Assembly (NCBI RefSeq): GCF_004010105.1
Contig: NZ_RRYE01000005.1
Coordinates: 1-44,888 of the forward strand
Reading direction: 5' to 3'
DNA: 44,888 nucleotides
From: Microbacterium sp. CPCC 204701
Lineage (GTDB): Bacteria; Actinomycetota; Actinomycetes; Actinomycetales; Microbacteriaceae
In this document: positions 24,096-35,295 of the stretch, piece after piece
Numbering within the stretch: position 1 is the stretch's first letter
Layout of the letters: each line of letters starts with the position of its first letter
The notes under the pieces: generated by a model
What the model saw: only the letters and a program-made list of their open reading frames with translations
The model's database searches: none
What the model was told of the DNA's origin: nothing
Made by a program: the position numbers and the translations under genes

Positions 24096-25287
24096 GTACG
24101 TCGTCATCGACGACCTCGCCGGTGCCGTCGATGCAGCGCGCCTGCTCGCGAGAGGAGACGGGCCCGTCGCGGTGGACGTCGAGCGGGCCTCCGGCTTCCG
24201 GTACTCGCAGCGCGCGTACCTCGTGCAGGTCTTCCGCCGCGATGCGGGGCTGTTCCTCTTCGATCCGCCGCCCATCGGCGACTTCACCGCGCTCCAGGCG
24301 GCGATCGGCGGCGAGGAGTGGGTGCTGCACGCCGCCAGCCAGGACCTGCCGTCGCTGCGCGAGCTGAGCCTCGAGCCCGCGAGGATCTTCGACACGGAGC
24401 TCGCCGCGCGCCTGCTCGGGCACGATCGCGTCGGACTCGGCGCGGTCGTGGAGGACACCCTCGGCATCGCCCTGGCCAAGGCCCACTCCGCGTCCGACTG
24501 GTCCACGCGGCCGCTCCCCCAGTCCTGGCTCGAATACGCCGCGCTGGATGTCGAGCACCTCGTCGACGTGCGAGACAAGCTCTTCGCCGAGCTCGTGGAG
24601 CAGGGTAAGGCGGAGTTCGCCGCCCAGGAGTTCCGCGCGGTGCTCGAGCGCGAGCCGAAGGCACCTCGCGAGGAGCCCTGGCGGCGGCTCTCGGGCCTGC
24701 ACACCGTGCGCGGGCGCAAGGCGCTGGCCATCGCGCGTGAACTGTGGACGGCGCGTGAGGAGTTCGCACGCGAGCAGGATGTCGCGCCGGGCCGCCTGGT
24801 GCCCGACCGGGCGATCGTGGCTGCGGTGCTGGCCGACCCGACGTCCAAGAGCGCCCTCGCCGCCGTCAAGGAGTTCACCGGGCGGGCGAGCCGGTCGCAG
24901 CTGGACCGGTGGTGGGCCGCGATCGAGGCCGGTCGCGCCGCGACCAAGCTCCCCCTCGAGCGGACCAGCGGCGGCGACACGCTGCCTCCGCCACGGGCCT
25001 GGGCCGATCGCAATCCCGAGGCCGACACCCGACTGAAGGCCGCTCGGCCGGTTGTCGAGCGTCGCGCCGAAGAGCTCCGGATGCCCACCGAGAACCTCCT
25101 GACACCCGAGCTGCTGCGCCGCCTGGCGTGGTCTCCGCCAGACCCGGTGACCGCGGCATCCGTCGGTGAAGCCCTGCTGACTCTCGGAGCGCGGCCCTGG
25201 CAGGTTGAGGAGACCTCACAGGGGATCGCCGATGCCTTTGTGGGCTCCGTGCAAGGGGTCTTGCACGCGTCCGAGACGACTTCGTAG
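24088..25287 (+). CDS. rnd: Ribonuclease D (DEDD 3'-5' exonuclease with HRDC domain)
   Basis: A protein of 399 residues. The exonuclease domain (1-200) has the DEDDy residues: AVDVERASGF (Exo I), HAASQDLPSLRE (Exo II) and YAALDVEHL (Exo III, Tyr-x3-Asp). An HRDC-type helical domain follows at about 205-290 (LHTVRGRKALAIARELWTAREEFA). RNase D trims 3' ends of tRNA and other structured RNAs. The start is the GTG at 24088, inside the end of the DUF3000 gene, so translation is coupled. The C-terminal 100 residues form the second HRDC-like region seen in actinobacterial members. Confidence 0.92.
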   Translation: MAEYVVIDDLAGAVDAARLLARGDGPVAVDVERASGFRYSQRAYLVQVFRRDAGLFLFDPPPIGDFTALQAAIGGEEWVLHAASQDLPSLRELSLEPARIFDTELAARLLGHDRVGLGAVVEDTLGIALAKAHSASDWSTRPLPQSWLEYAALDVEHLVDVRDKLFAELVEQGKAEFAAQEFRAVLEREPKAPREEPWRRLSGLHTVRGRKALAIARELWTAREEFAREQDVAPGRLVPDRAIVAAVLADPTSKSALAAVKEFTGRASRSQLDRWWAAIEAGRAATKLPLERTSGGDTLPPPRAWADRNPEADTRLKAARPVVERRAEELRMPTENLLTPELLRRLAWSPPDPVTAASVGEALLTLGARPWQVEETSQGIADAFVGSVQGVLHASETTS

Positions 25288-25325
25288 GTTTCCGCCACCC
25301 GGTTCTCTGCGGTCTGCCGCCGCTC

Positions 25326-25358
25326 CTAGGCTGGCGGCATCCCTATTATTGGAGGCAG
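25326..25358 (+). promoter_or_regulatory. Promoter -10 box and ribosome-binding site of the thiolase gene
   Basis: TAGGCT (25326-25331) is a plausible -10 box about 29 bases before the GTG, and GGAGGCAG (25351-25358) is a strong ribosome-binding site. No TGAACA-type half site like the tetR palindrome is present here. Confidence 0.45.
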
Positions 25359-25359
25359 A

Positions 25360-26565
25360 GTGGCCGAGATCTCGGACGTCTTCTTCGTCGATGGAATGCG
25401 CACCCCCTTCGGGCGCGCCGGCGAGAAGGGCATGTACTGGAACACCCGAGCGGACGACCTCGCCGTGAAGGCGACGATCGGGCTGATGGAGCGCAACCCG
25501 GACGTTCCCAAGGACCGTGTCGACGATGTCGCCATCGCGGCGACGAGCCAGACGGGCGACCAGGGGCTGACCCTCGGCCGGAGCGTGGCGATTCTCGCCG
25601 GCCTCCCTCAGACCGTTCCGGGCTTCGCGATCGACCGCATGTGCGCCGGCGCGATGACGAGCGTCACCACGATGGCGGGATCGATCGGCGTCGGCATGTA
25701 CGACGTCGCCCTCGCCGGTGGCGTCGAGCACATGGGCCACCACCCGATCGGCGGCAACGCCGACCCCAACCCGCGGTTCGTCGCCGAGAAGATGGTCGAC
25801 CCCGGCGCCCTCAACATGGGCGTGACGGCCGAGCGCATCTTCGACCGCTTCCCGCACCTGACCAAGGAGCGCTCCGACCGTTTCGGGATGCTGAGCCAGC
25901 ACAAGGTGCAGGCGGCGTACGAGGCGGGCAGGATCCAGCCCGACCTCGTGCCTGTGGCCGTCAAGGACGCCGACGGCGCGTGGGGTCTCGCGACGGAGGA
26001 CGAAGGTCGCCGCCCCCAGACCACGATGGAGGACCTCGCGGGGCTGAAGACCCCCTTCCGTCCGCACGGCCGGGTCACCGCCGGCACGTCCTCGCCGCTG
26101 ACCGACGGCGCGACGATGGCGCTGCTCGCCGGCGGCGGTGCCGTCAAGGAGTTCGGCCTCGCGCCGAAGATGCGCCTCGTCTCGTTCGCGTTCGCGGGCG
26201 TCCAGCCCGAGATCATGGGCATCGGCCCGATCCCGTCCACCGAGAAGGCGCTCGAGAAGGCGGGGCTCTCGATCGACGACATCGGCCTGTTCGAGCTGAA
26301 CGAGGCCTTCGCCATCCAGGTGATCTCGCTGCTGGACCACTTCGGCATCGCCGACGACGACCCGCGGGTGAACCCGTGGGGTGGTGCGATCGCGTTCGGC
26401 CACCCGCTGGCGGCATCGGGCGTGCGCCTGATGATCCAGCTCGCCGCGCACTTCGCCGAGCGTCCCGACGTCCGCTACGGCCTGACCGCGATGTGCGTCG
26501 GACTCGGCCAGGGCGGATCGGTCATCTGGGAGAACCCGCACTACGACGGCAAGAAGAAGAAGTGA
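25360..26565 (+). CDS. fadA: Acetyl-CoA acyltransferase (3-ketoacyl-CoA thiolase)
   Basis: A thiolase of 401 residues that cleaves 3-ketoacyl-CoA with CoA to acetyl-CoA and a shortened acyl-CoA, the last step of beta-oxidation. The nucleophile is Cys95 in IDRMCAGAM. FELNEAFA, GGAIAFGHPLAASG (active-site His) and MCVGLGQGG (second Cys) complete the signature. The C-terminus ends in a run of lysines. GGAGGCAG precedes the GTG start. It is followed within a few bases by the multifunctional beta-oxidation gene, making a fadA-fadB operon. The TetR gene downstream may control it. Confidence 0.95.
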   Translation: MAEISDVFFVDGMRTPFGRAGEKGMYWNTRADDLAVKATIGLMERNPDVPKDRVDDVAIAATSQTGDQGLTLGRSVAILAGLPQTVPGFAIDRMCAGAMTSVTTMAGSIGVGMYDVALAGGVEHMGHHPIGGNADPNPRFVAEKMVDPGALNMGVTAERIFDRFPHLTKERSDRFGMLSQHKVQAAYEAGRIQPDLVPVAVKDADGAWGLATEDEGRRPQTTMEDLAGLKTPFRPHGRVTAGTSSPLTDGATMALLAGGGAVKEFGLAPKMRLVSFAFAGVQPEIMGIGPIPSTEKALEKAGLSIDDIGLFELNEAFAIQVISLLDHFGIADDDPRVNPWGGAIAFGHPLAASGVRLMIQLAAHFAERPDVRYGLTAMCVGLGQGGSVIWENPHYDGKKKK

Positions 26566-26576
26566 GCAGCGCCGCC

Positions 26577-28721
26577 ATGACCAGCTACGAAGACATCGAC
26601 TTCTCCCCCATCCAGGGCTTCGCCGACGATGAGGTGGTGACGCACTCGCGCGTTCGCGACATCCGTCTTCCCTCCGGCAAGGTGCTCTCGCTCGTCACGC
26701 TCGACAACGGCCGTGACCACACACGCCCCAACACGCTGGGGCCGGGGACGCTCACCGAGCTGGGCGAGACCCTCGACGCACTGAAGGCACGGGCGGCGGC
26801 GGGCGAGGTCCAGGCGGTCGGCATCACCGGCAAGCAGTACATCCTGGCCGCCGGCGCCGACCTGTCCGACATCTCGCGTGTCGGCTCGAAGGACGATGCG
26901 CGCTTGATCGCCCAGCTCGGCCACCACGTGCTGGGCAGGCTCTCCGAACTCGGCGTGCCGTCGTTCGCCTTCGTCAACGGGCTCGCGCTCGGTGGCGGCC
27001 TCGAGATCGCGCTCAACAGCACCTACCGGACGGTGGATGCCTCGGCCGCCGCGATCGCACTGCCCGAGGTGTTCCTCGGCATCATCCCGGGTTGGGGCGG
27101 CGCCTATCTGCTGCCGAACCTCATCGGCATCGAGAACGCGCTCGAGGTCGTCATCTCGAACCCGCTGAAGCAGAACCGGATGCTGAAGCCGCAGCAGGCG
27201 TTCGACTACGGCATCGTGGACGCGATCTTCCCCGCGGCGAACTACCTCGAGGACTCCCTGCGCTGGGCGGACGGCGTGCTCGGCGGCACCGTCAAGGTCG
27301 AGCGCAAGCACGAGCCGGGCAAGATCGAGCGGCTCACGAAGTGGCCGATCGCCATCAAGGTCGCCCGCGGCATGCTCGAGTCGAAGATCGGCACCGTGCC
27401 GACCTCGCCCTACGCGGCGCTGGAGCTGCTCGACAAGGCGAAGAGCGGCACGAAGGCCGAAGGTTTCGCGCGCGAGGACGATACCCTCGCCGACCTCGTC
27501 ACGGGAGATCAGTTCGCGGCGTCCATGTACGCGTTCGATCTCGTGCAGAAACGGGCGAAGCGTCCCGTCGGCGCGCCTGACAAGGCGCTCGCCAAGAAGG
27601 TCGGGAAGGTCGGCATCGTCGGCGCCGGCCTCATGGCCAGCCAGTTCGCGCTGCTGTTCGTGCGCAAGCTGCAGGTGCCCGTGCTCATCACCGACCTCGA
27701 CCAGACTCGGGTCGACAAGGGCATCGCGTACATCCACGACGAGATCGCGAAGCTCGAGACGAAGGGACGCCTCGACGGCGACACCGCCAACAGGCTGCGT
27801 GCTCTCGTCACGGGTACGACCGACAAGAGTCTCTACGCGGACTGCGACTTCGTGATCGAAGCCGTGTTCGAAGAGATCGGCGTGAAGCAGCAGGTGTTCG
27901 GCGAGATCGAGCAGATCGTAGCCGCGGACGCGGTCCTCGCGACCAACACGTCGTCGCTCTCGGTCGAGGAGATCGGCGCGAAGCTCGCCCACCCGGAGCG
28001 TCTCGTCGGCTTCCACTTCTTCAATCCCGTGGCGGTCATGCCGCTGATCGAGATCGTGAAGACGCCGCGCACCGCGGATGCCGCGCTCTCGACCGCGTTC
28101 GTCGTCGCCAAGAACCTCGGCAAGAACGCGGTCCTCACCGCCGACGCGCCGGGCTTCGTCGTCAACCGCCTCCTCGCCAAGGTCATGGGCGAAGCGGCGC
28201 GCGCAGTCTACGAGGGCACACCGGTGGCGGCAGTCGAGAGGGCGTTCGCGCCGCTCGGCCTGCCCATGGGGCCGTTTCAGCTCATCGACCTGGTCGGCTG
28301 GAAGGTCGCGGCCCACGTGCAGGACACGATGGTGAGCGCGTTCCCGGAGCGCTTCTACGCGAACGAGAACTTCCACGCTCTGGCGGAGCTCCCCGAGGTC
28401 GTCGAGAAAGACAAGGGCGGCCGCGTCACCGGCTGGACCAAGGCGGCCGAGAAGGTGCTCAAGCCCGCCGTGGGCTCGACCCCCGCGTCGCCTGACGAGA
28501 TTCTGAGCCGCGTCCAGGAGGGACTCGCGCAGGAGATCAGACTCATGCTCGACGAGGGCGTCGTCCCGGAGGTGCAGGACATCGACCTGTGCCTCATCCT
28601 CGGCGCCGGCTGGCCGTTCATCGATGGCGGTGCGTCGCCTTACCTCGATCGCGAGGGAGCGTCCGAGCGCGTCTTCGGCGACACGTTCCACCACCCGCCG
28701 ATCCGCGGCATCGCGTCGTAA
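26577..28721 (+). CDS. fadB: Fused enoyl-CoA hydratase / 3-hydroxyacyl-CoA dehydrogenase
   Basis: A protein of 714 residues that carries out the two middle steps of beta-oxidation. The N-terminal crotonase domain (about 20-310) has GLALGGGLEIAL and LPEVFLGIIPGWGGAYLLP with the expected glutamates. From about 343 the dehydrogenase NAD-binding motif is VGIVGAGLMA, followed by FHFFNPVAVMPLIEIVKT and GFVVNRLLAKVMGEA, then the C-terminal 3HCDH domain. The ATG at 26577 fits homologues that begin MTxYxxIDF. A GTG at 26562 overlapping the thiolase stop is the alternative and would add five residues. A terminator hairpin follows the gene. Confidence 0.95.
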   Translation: MTSYEDIDFSPIQGFADDEVVTHSRVRDIRLPSGKVLSLVTLDNGRDHTRPNTLGPGTLTELGETLDALKARAAAGEVQAVGITGKQYILAAGADLSDISRVGSKDDARLIAQLGHHVLGRLSELGVPSFAFVNGLALGGGLEIALNSTYRTVDASAAAIALPEVFLGIIPGWGGAYLLPNLIGIENALEVVISNPLKQNRMLKPQQAFDYGIVDAIFPAANYLEDSLRWADGVLGGTVKVERKHEPGKIERLTKWPIAIKVARGMLESKIGTVPTSPYAALELLDKAKSGTKAEGFAREDDTLADLVTGDQFAASMYAFDLVQKRAKRPVGAPDKALAKKVGKVGIVGAGLMASQFALLFVRKLQVPVLITDLDQTRVDKGIAYIHDEIAKLETKGRLDGDTANRLRALVTGTTDKSLYADCDFVIEAVFEEIGVKQQVFGEIEQIVAADAVLATNTSSLSVEEIGAKLAHPERLVGFHFFNPVAVMPLIEIVKTPRTADAALSTAFVVAKNLGKNAVLTADAPGFVVNRLLAKVMGEAARAVYEGTPVAAVERAFAPLGLPMGPFQLIDLVGWKVAAHVQDTMVSAFPERFYANENFHALAELPEVVEKDKGGRVTGWTKAAEKVLKPAVGSTPASPDEILSRVQEGLAQEIRLMLDEGVVPEVQDIDLCLILGAGWPFIDGGASPYLDREGASERVFGDTFHHPPIRGIAS

Positions 28722-28736
28722 CGGCTCGACGGCCAC

Positions 28737-28773
28737 ACGAAGGGCGTGCCCCGCGAGGGCGCGCCCTTCTCGT
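28737..28773 (+). terminator. Terminator hairpin of the fadAB operon
   Basis: ACGAAGGGCGTGCC pairs with GGCGCGCCCTTCTCGT, with one mismatch, across a short loop, about 15 bases after the fadB stop codon. Confidence 0.75.
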
Positions 28774-28790
28774 GCGCTCGCCCGGGCTCG

Positions 28791-28809
28791 TATGCTTTGA
28801 ACATGTTCA
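28791..28809 (+). promoter_or_regulatory. tetR promoter -10 box with overlapping perfect palindrome
   Basis: TATGCT (28791-28796) is followed by six bases and the ATG at 28803, so the mRNA is probably leaderless. The perfect 12-base palindrome TGAACATGTTCA (28798-28809) covers the start codon, which is where a self-repressing TetR protein would bind. Confidence 0.55.
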
Positions 28810-29480
28810 GTTCAGCCGGTCCGGTGGGCACGAAGAGCGAGCGCACGCGCGCGCACATCCGCGAGATCGCGCTGCGATCGTTCCGGGAGCGCGGGTACGA
28901 CGCCACGACGATACGCCTGATCGCCGACGAGGCCGGGGTCTCGGTCGGAACCACCAACTACCACTTCGCCTCGAAGAACCACCTCGTGCAGGAGCTCTAC
29001 CTCGACGTGCAGGTCGCGCACCGCACGGCCGCCGGACCGCTGCTCGCGGCATCCGGCGATCTCGTCGACAGACTGAGGATCGTGTATCGGACGGGGCTCG
29101 ACCAGCTCGCCCCGTATCACCGGTTCGCGCCGGAGTTCCTCTCAGCGGCGGTCTCGCCACGCTCGCCGATCAACCCGCTGTCGGAGGAATCCGCGCCGGC
29201 GCTCGCGATTGTCGAGGAGCTCTTCCGCGAGGCGGTCGAGGTGCCGAGGAGTCCGGTCCCCGAGGAGTTCCGGGCGGCGCTCCCCCACGCGCTCGTGCTC
29301 GGTCACCTGCTGCTGGCGCTGTTCTGGGTCTACGACCGCTCCCCGGGCCAGGAGCGCACGCGCATGCTGCTCGAGCGCGGGCTGCGCCTGCTGCGGCTCG
29401 CGCTGCCGCTCACGAAGGTGCCGCTGCTGCGGGCGCCGCTGCGCGAGCTCCTGGCTCTCGCCGGTCAGGTGCGCGCCTGA
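28803..29480 (+). CDS. TetR-family transcriptional regulator
   Basis: A protein of 225 residues. The N-terminal helix-turn-helix is clear: TRAHIREIALRSFRERGYDATTIRLIADEAGVSVGTTNYHFASKNHLVQELY. The C-terminal ligand domain (about 75-225) is not one that I can assign to a ligand. Placed right after the fadAB operon, it is a candidate repressor of fatty-acid breakdown sensing acyl-CoA, which is inference. The ATG at 28803 lies inside a perfect palindrome and six bases after a -10 box, consistent with autoregulation and a leaderless message. Confidence 0.92.
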   Translation: MFSSAGPVGTKSERTRAHIREIALRSFRERGYDATTIRLIADEAGVSVGTTNYHFASKNHLVQELYLDVQVAHRTAAGPLLAASGDLVDRLRIVYRTGLDQLAPYHRFAPEFLSAAVSPRSPINPLSEESAPALAIVEELFREAVEVPRSPVPEEFRAALPHALVLGHLLLALFWVYDRSPGQERTRMLLERGLRLLRLALPLTKVPLLRAPLRELLALAGQVRA

Positions 29481-29487
29481 GGGGTGC

Positions 29488-31446
29488 TTAGCCGCGCTCG
29501 TTGCGGGTGCGGGCGAGATAGCCGAGTGTCGGGATCTCGCTGGTCTGGGCTCCTCGGGCGACCGGGATGCGGGTTCCGAGCACCTGTGCCACGACGTCCT
29601 GGGCGATCTTGGCCGGTGCGAGTCCGGCGTCCTCGAAGATCTGCTCGCGGCTGGCGTGGTCGATGAACTCGTCGGGCAGCCCGAGCTCGTCGACAGCCGT
29701 GTCGACGCCGGCCTCACGCAGCACCTGGCGCACGCGAGTGCCGATGCCGCCGACTCGGATGCCGTCCTCCATGGTGATGACGAGACGGTGGGACGCCGCG
29801 AGGTCCACGATTGACGCCTGAACCGGCACGACCCACCGAGGGTCGACGACGGTCGCGCCGATCCCCTGGGCGCGCAGACGACCGGCCACGTCGACGGCGA
29901 TGTGCGCCATCGGACCGATACCCACGAGCAGGACGTCCTGCGTGTCGGACCGCAGCAGGACGTCGACGCCGTCGTGGAGCCGCTCGAGAGCGGGCAGCTC
30001 CGCGCTCACGCCGGTCTTCGGGAAGCGGATCACGGTGGGTGCGTCGTCGACGGCCACGGCCTCGCGCAGCTCCTCGCGCAGGCGCGGCTCGTCGCGCGGA
30101 ACGGCGATGCGGATGTTCGGCACGATCTGCAGCATGGCGAGATCCCAGATGCCGTGGTGGCTGGGCCCATCGGGTCCTGTCACTCCGGCGCGGTCCAGCA
30201 CGAACGTCACGCCCGCCCGGTGGAGCGCGACATCCATGAGCACCTGATCGAAGGCCCGGTTCATGAACGTCGCGTAGATCGCGACGATCGGATGCAGCCC
30301 GCCGAACGCGAGCCCGGCCGCCGAGGCGACAGCGTGCTGCTCGGCGATGCCGACGTCGTACACCCGATCGGGGAAGCGCTGTGCGAAAGGCAGGAGACCT
30401 GTCGGGCGCAGCATCGCGGCCGTCATCGCGATGACATCGCCGCGGTCCTCGCCCACCGCGACCAGTTCTTCGGCGAACACGTCGGTCCACGTGGTGTCGC
30501 CGGCGCTCGCGAGAGCCTCGCCGGTGATCGGGTCGATCTTCCCGACGGCGTGGAACTGATCGGCCTCGTCCTCCAGTGCCGGCGCGTAGCCGCGGCCCTT
30601 CTCGGTGATCGCGTGGACGATGACCGGGGCGCCGTAGGCCTTCGCGAGCTCCAGCGTCTCGATGAGAGCGGGCAGATCGTGCCCGTCCACGGGGCCCAGG
30701 TACTTGATGTCGAGATTGGAGTAGAGGGCGGCGTTGTTGGTGAGACGAGACAGGAACCCGTGCGTGCCGCCGCGGACGCCGCGGTAGACCGCGCGCGCCG
30801 CCGGTCCGAGCTTGCGGAACAGCGTGTCAGAGCTGCGGTGCAGCGTGCGGTATGTATCGGCCGTGCGCACGCGGTTGAGGTAGCGTGCCATGCCGCCGAT
30901 CGTCGGGGCGTAGGAACGCCCGTTGTCGTTGACGACGATGATCAGATTGCGGTCGTTGTCGTCGGAGATGTTGTTCAGAGCCTCCCACGTCATGCCGCCG
31001 GTGAGCGCGCCATCGCCGACGACCGCGACGACGTGCCGATCCTTGCGACCGGTGCGCGTGAGCGCGCGCGAGACGCCGTCGGCCCAGCTGAGCGAGCTCG
31101 AGGCGTGCGACGACTCGACGACGTCGTGAGGGCTCTCCGCCCGCTGCGGATACCCCGCCAGGCCGCCCCGCTGTCGCAGCCGCGCGAAATCCTGACGGCC
31201 CGTCAGGAGCTTGTGGACGTACGACTGGTGGCCCGTGTCGAAGATGAAGGGATCCGAGGGCGAGTCGAAGACCCTGTGAAGGGCGATCGTGAGTTCCACG
31301 ACGCCCAGATTCGGGCCGAGATGGCCACCCGTGCGGGCCACGTTCTCGACGAGGAATCCTCGGACCTCGTCGGCCAGTTCCTCGAGCTGCTCGACGCTGA
31401 GGGAATCGAGATCGCGGGGTCCGGTGATGGACGACAGCAGCGACAT
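29488..31446 (-). CDS. dxs: 1-Deoxy-D-xylulose-5-phosphate synthase
   Basis: A transketolase-like enzyme of 652 residues that joins pyruvate and glyceraldehyde 3-phosphate, the entry step of the MEP isoprenoid pathway; it needs thiamine diphosphate and Mg. The cofactor motif is GDGALTGGMTWEALNN leading into NDNGRSYAP, the catalytic Glu is in VGIAEQHAV, and RAGVTGPDGPSHHG is the substrate-site loop. The C-terminal domain (about 525-652) is complete. AAAGGAG precedes the ATG. It stands downstream of acnA but a perfect hairpin between them should separate transcription. Confidence 0.97.
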   Translation of the reverse strand: MSLLSSITGPRDLDSLSVEQLEELADEVRGFLVENVARTGGHLGPNLGVVELTIALHRVFDSPSDPFIFDTGHQSYVHKLLTGRQDFARLRQRGGLAGYPQRAESPHDVVESSHASSSLSWADGVSRALTRTGRKDRHVVAVVGDGALTGGMTWEALNNISDDNDRNLIIVVNDNGRSYAPTIGGMARYLNRVRTADTYRTLHRSSDTLFRKLGPAARAVYRGVRGGTHGFLSRLTNNAALYSNLDIKYLGPVDGHDLPALIETLELAKAYGAPVIVHAITEKGRGYAPALEDEADQFHAVGKIDPITGEALASAGDTTWTDVFAEELVAVGEDRGDVIAMTAAMLRPTGLLPFAQRFPDRVYDVGIAEQHAVASAAGLAFGGLHPIVAIYATFMNRAFDQVLMDVALHRAGVTFVLDRAGVTGPDGPSHHGIWDLAMLQIVPNIRIAVPRDEPRLREELREAVAVDDAPTVIRFPKTGVSAELPALERLHDGVDVLLRSDTQDVLLVGIGPMAHIAVDVAGRLRAQGIGATVVDPRWVVPVQASIVDLAASHRLVITMEDGIRVGGIGTRVRQVLREAGVDTAVDELGLPDEFIDHASREQIFEDAGLAPAKIAQDVVAQVLGTRIPVARGAQTSEIPTLGYLARTRNERG

Positions 31447-31500
31447 CCCCGCTCCTTTCCGGCCCCGGAGGGCCCTGCCAGTCTACCCGGGGCAATGAGA

Positions 31501-31530
31501 CGGGACCGGATGCCGTGGCATCCGGTCCCG
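31501..31530 (-). terminator. Terminator hairpin of acnA
   Basis: CGGGACCGGATGCC (31501-31514) pairs perfectly with 31517-31530 across two bases; the real loop is larger once the innermost pairs open. It lies just after the acnA stop codon. Confidence 0.85.
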
Positions 31531-31541
31531 TGGATCCGCTG

Positions 31542-34391
<2,850 letters not shown>

Positions 34392-34468
34392 GTGTGTCTC
34401 CTTCGTCGGCGGCGGGAGCGGGCCGAGAGCCCGGCATCCCCATCTTCCCCCGCTCCGGAGCCCTCTGC

Positions 34469-34485
34469 TAGTGAGGTCAACCTAA
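34469..34485 (-). promoter_or_regulatory. Possible iron-box-like (DtxR/IdeR) sequence upstream of acnA
   Basis: On the minus strand TTAGGTTGACCTCACTA matches the first half of the actinobacterial iron box TTAGGTTAGSCTAACCTAA well and the second half poorly. Aconitase is a major iron-using enzyme, so iron control is plausible. Weak call. Confidence 0.25.
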
Positions 34486-34500
34486 TCGCATCGGGGAAGA

Positions 34501-34524
34501 ATTTATCTCGATATCGAGATAAAT
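34501..34524. promoter_or_regulatory. Perfect 24-base palindrome upstream of acnA
   Basis: ATTTATCTCGAT is followed directly by its exact reverse complement. It is far richer in A/T than its surroundings, lies three bases beyond the DUF3159 stop codon and 110 bases before the acnA start. The form is typical of MarR-family operators. It could also fold as a hairpin, but it lacks the GC stem and T run expected of a terminator. Confidence 0.7.
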
Positions 34525-34527
34525 GTA

Positions 34528-35295
34528 TCACTTGTGCGCCGACGGATAGAGCGCGCGCACGGCGAGCCACGTGACCGCGACGAGCGGGGCGAACAGCGGG
34601 AGACCCATCACGAGCTTCAGCGTTCCGAGGGCGGTGACATCGCCTGCGAAGTACAGCGGCAGCTGCACGAGCAGGCGTGCGGCGAAGAGTCCGGCCCACG
34701 CGATCGACAGCCAGAAGAACACGCGGCGCTTGCGCTTGTCGGCGCGCCAGCGCGTCCCCTCCCCCATCAGGAAGCCGACGGCGAGTCCGATGAGCGGCCA
34801 GCCGACCATCGCCGAGATCAGGAAGGCCGTGCCGTAGGCGCCGTTCGTGAGGAAGCCCCACACGAAGTTGTCTTCCGCGCGCCCGGTCCACAGCGCCAGT
34901 GCTGCGGCCGCGACCGTCGCGATCAGCCCGCCGAGCGCCGCGCTGACGGTCTGCCGCTGCACGAGGCGCACAATCGTGAAGATCGCGGCGAGGCCCACAG
35001 AGACCCCGAGCGAGATCACCAGCTCCCGGGTGAACGTGAACAGGAGCACGAACGCGAGGCTGGGAAGGACCGACTCGAGGATGCCGCGCCAGCCCCCCAT
35101 CGCCGACCAGACCACATGGCCCGTGCTCTTGCCCTCGGCAGGGTCCAGCCCCGCGCGGCGCGCCGCGCTGCCCAGTGCCGCGCCCAGGACGTCGGACGCG
35201 CTCGGCTCTGCGGGAGGCGGCGTGAGCGGGGCGGATGCATCGGCCGTGGCGTCCGGGTCCTGACCGGCGTCGCTGGGACGCGGTTCGTCGCTCAC
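34528..35295 (-). CDS. DUF3159 integral membrane protein
   Basis: A protein of 255 residues. After a disordered Pro/Asp-rich N-terminus of about 45 residues come five to six hydrophobic helices (roughly 75-95, 97-112, 118-137, 150-170, 190-212, 225-245). It matches the actinobacterial DUF3159 family, including WSAMGGWRGILESVLPSLAFV and NGAYGTAFLISAMVGWPLIG. Its function is unknown. The GTG start overlaps the DUF3710 stop as GTGA, so it is the last gene of the dut-DUF3710-DUF3159 operon. Confidence 0.9.
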   Translation of the reverse strand: MSDEPRPSDAGQDPDATADASAPLTPPPAEPSASDVLGAALGSAARRAGLDPAEGKSTGHVVWSAMGGWRGILESVLPSLAFVLLFTFTRELVISLGVSVGLAAIFTIVRLVQRQTVSAALGGLIATVAAAALALWTGRAEDNFVWGFLTNGAYGTAFLISAMVGWPLIGLAVGFLMGEGTRWRADKRKRRVFFWLSIAWAGLFAARLLVQLPLYFAGDVTALGTLKLVMGLPLFAPLVAVTWLAVRALYPSAHK

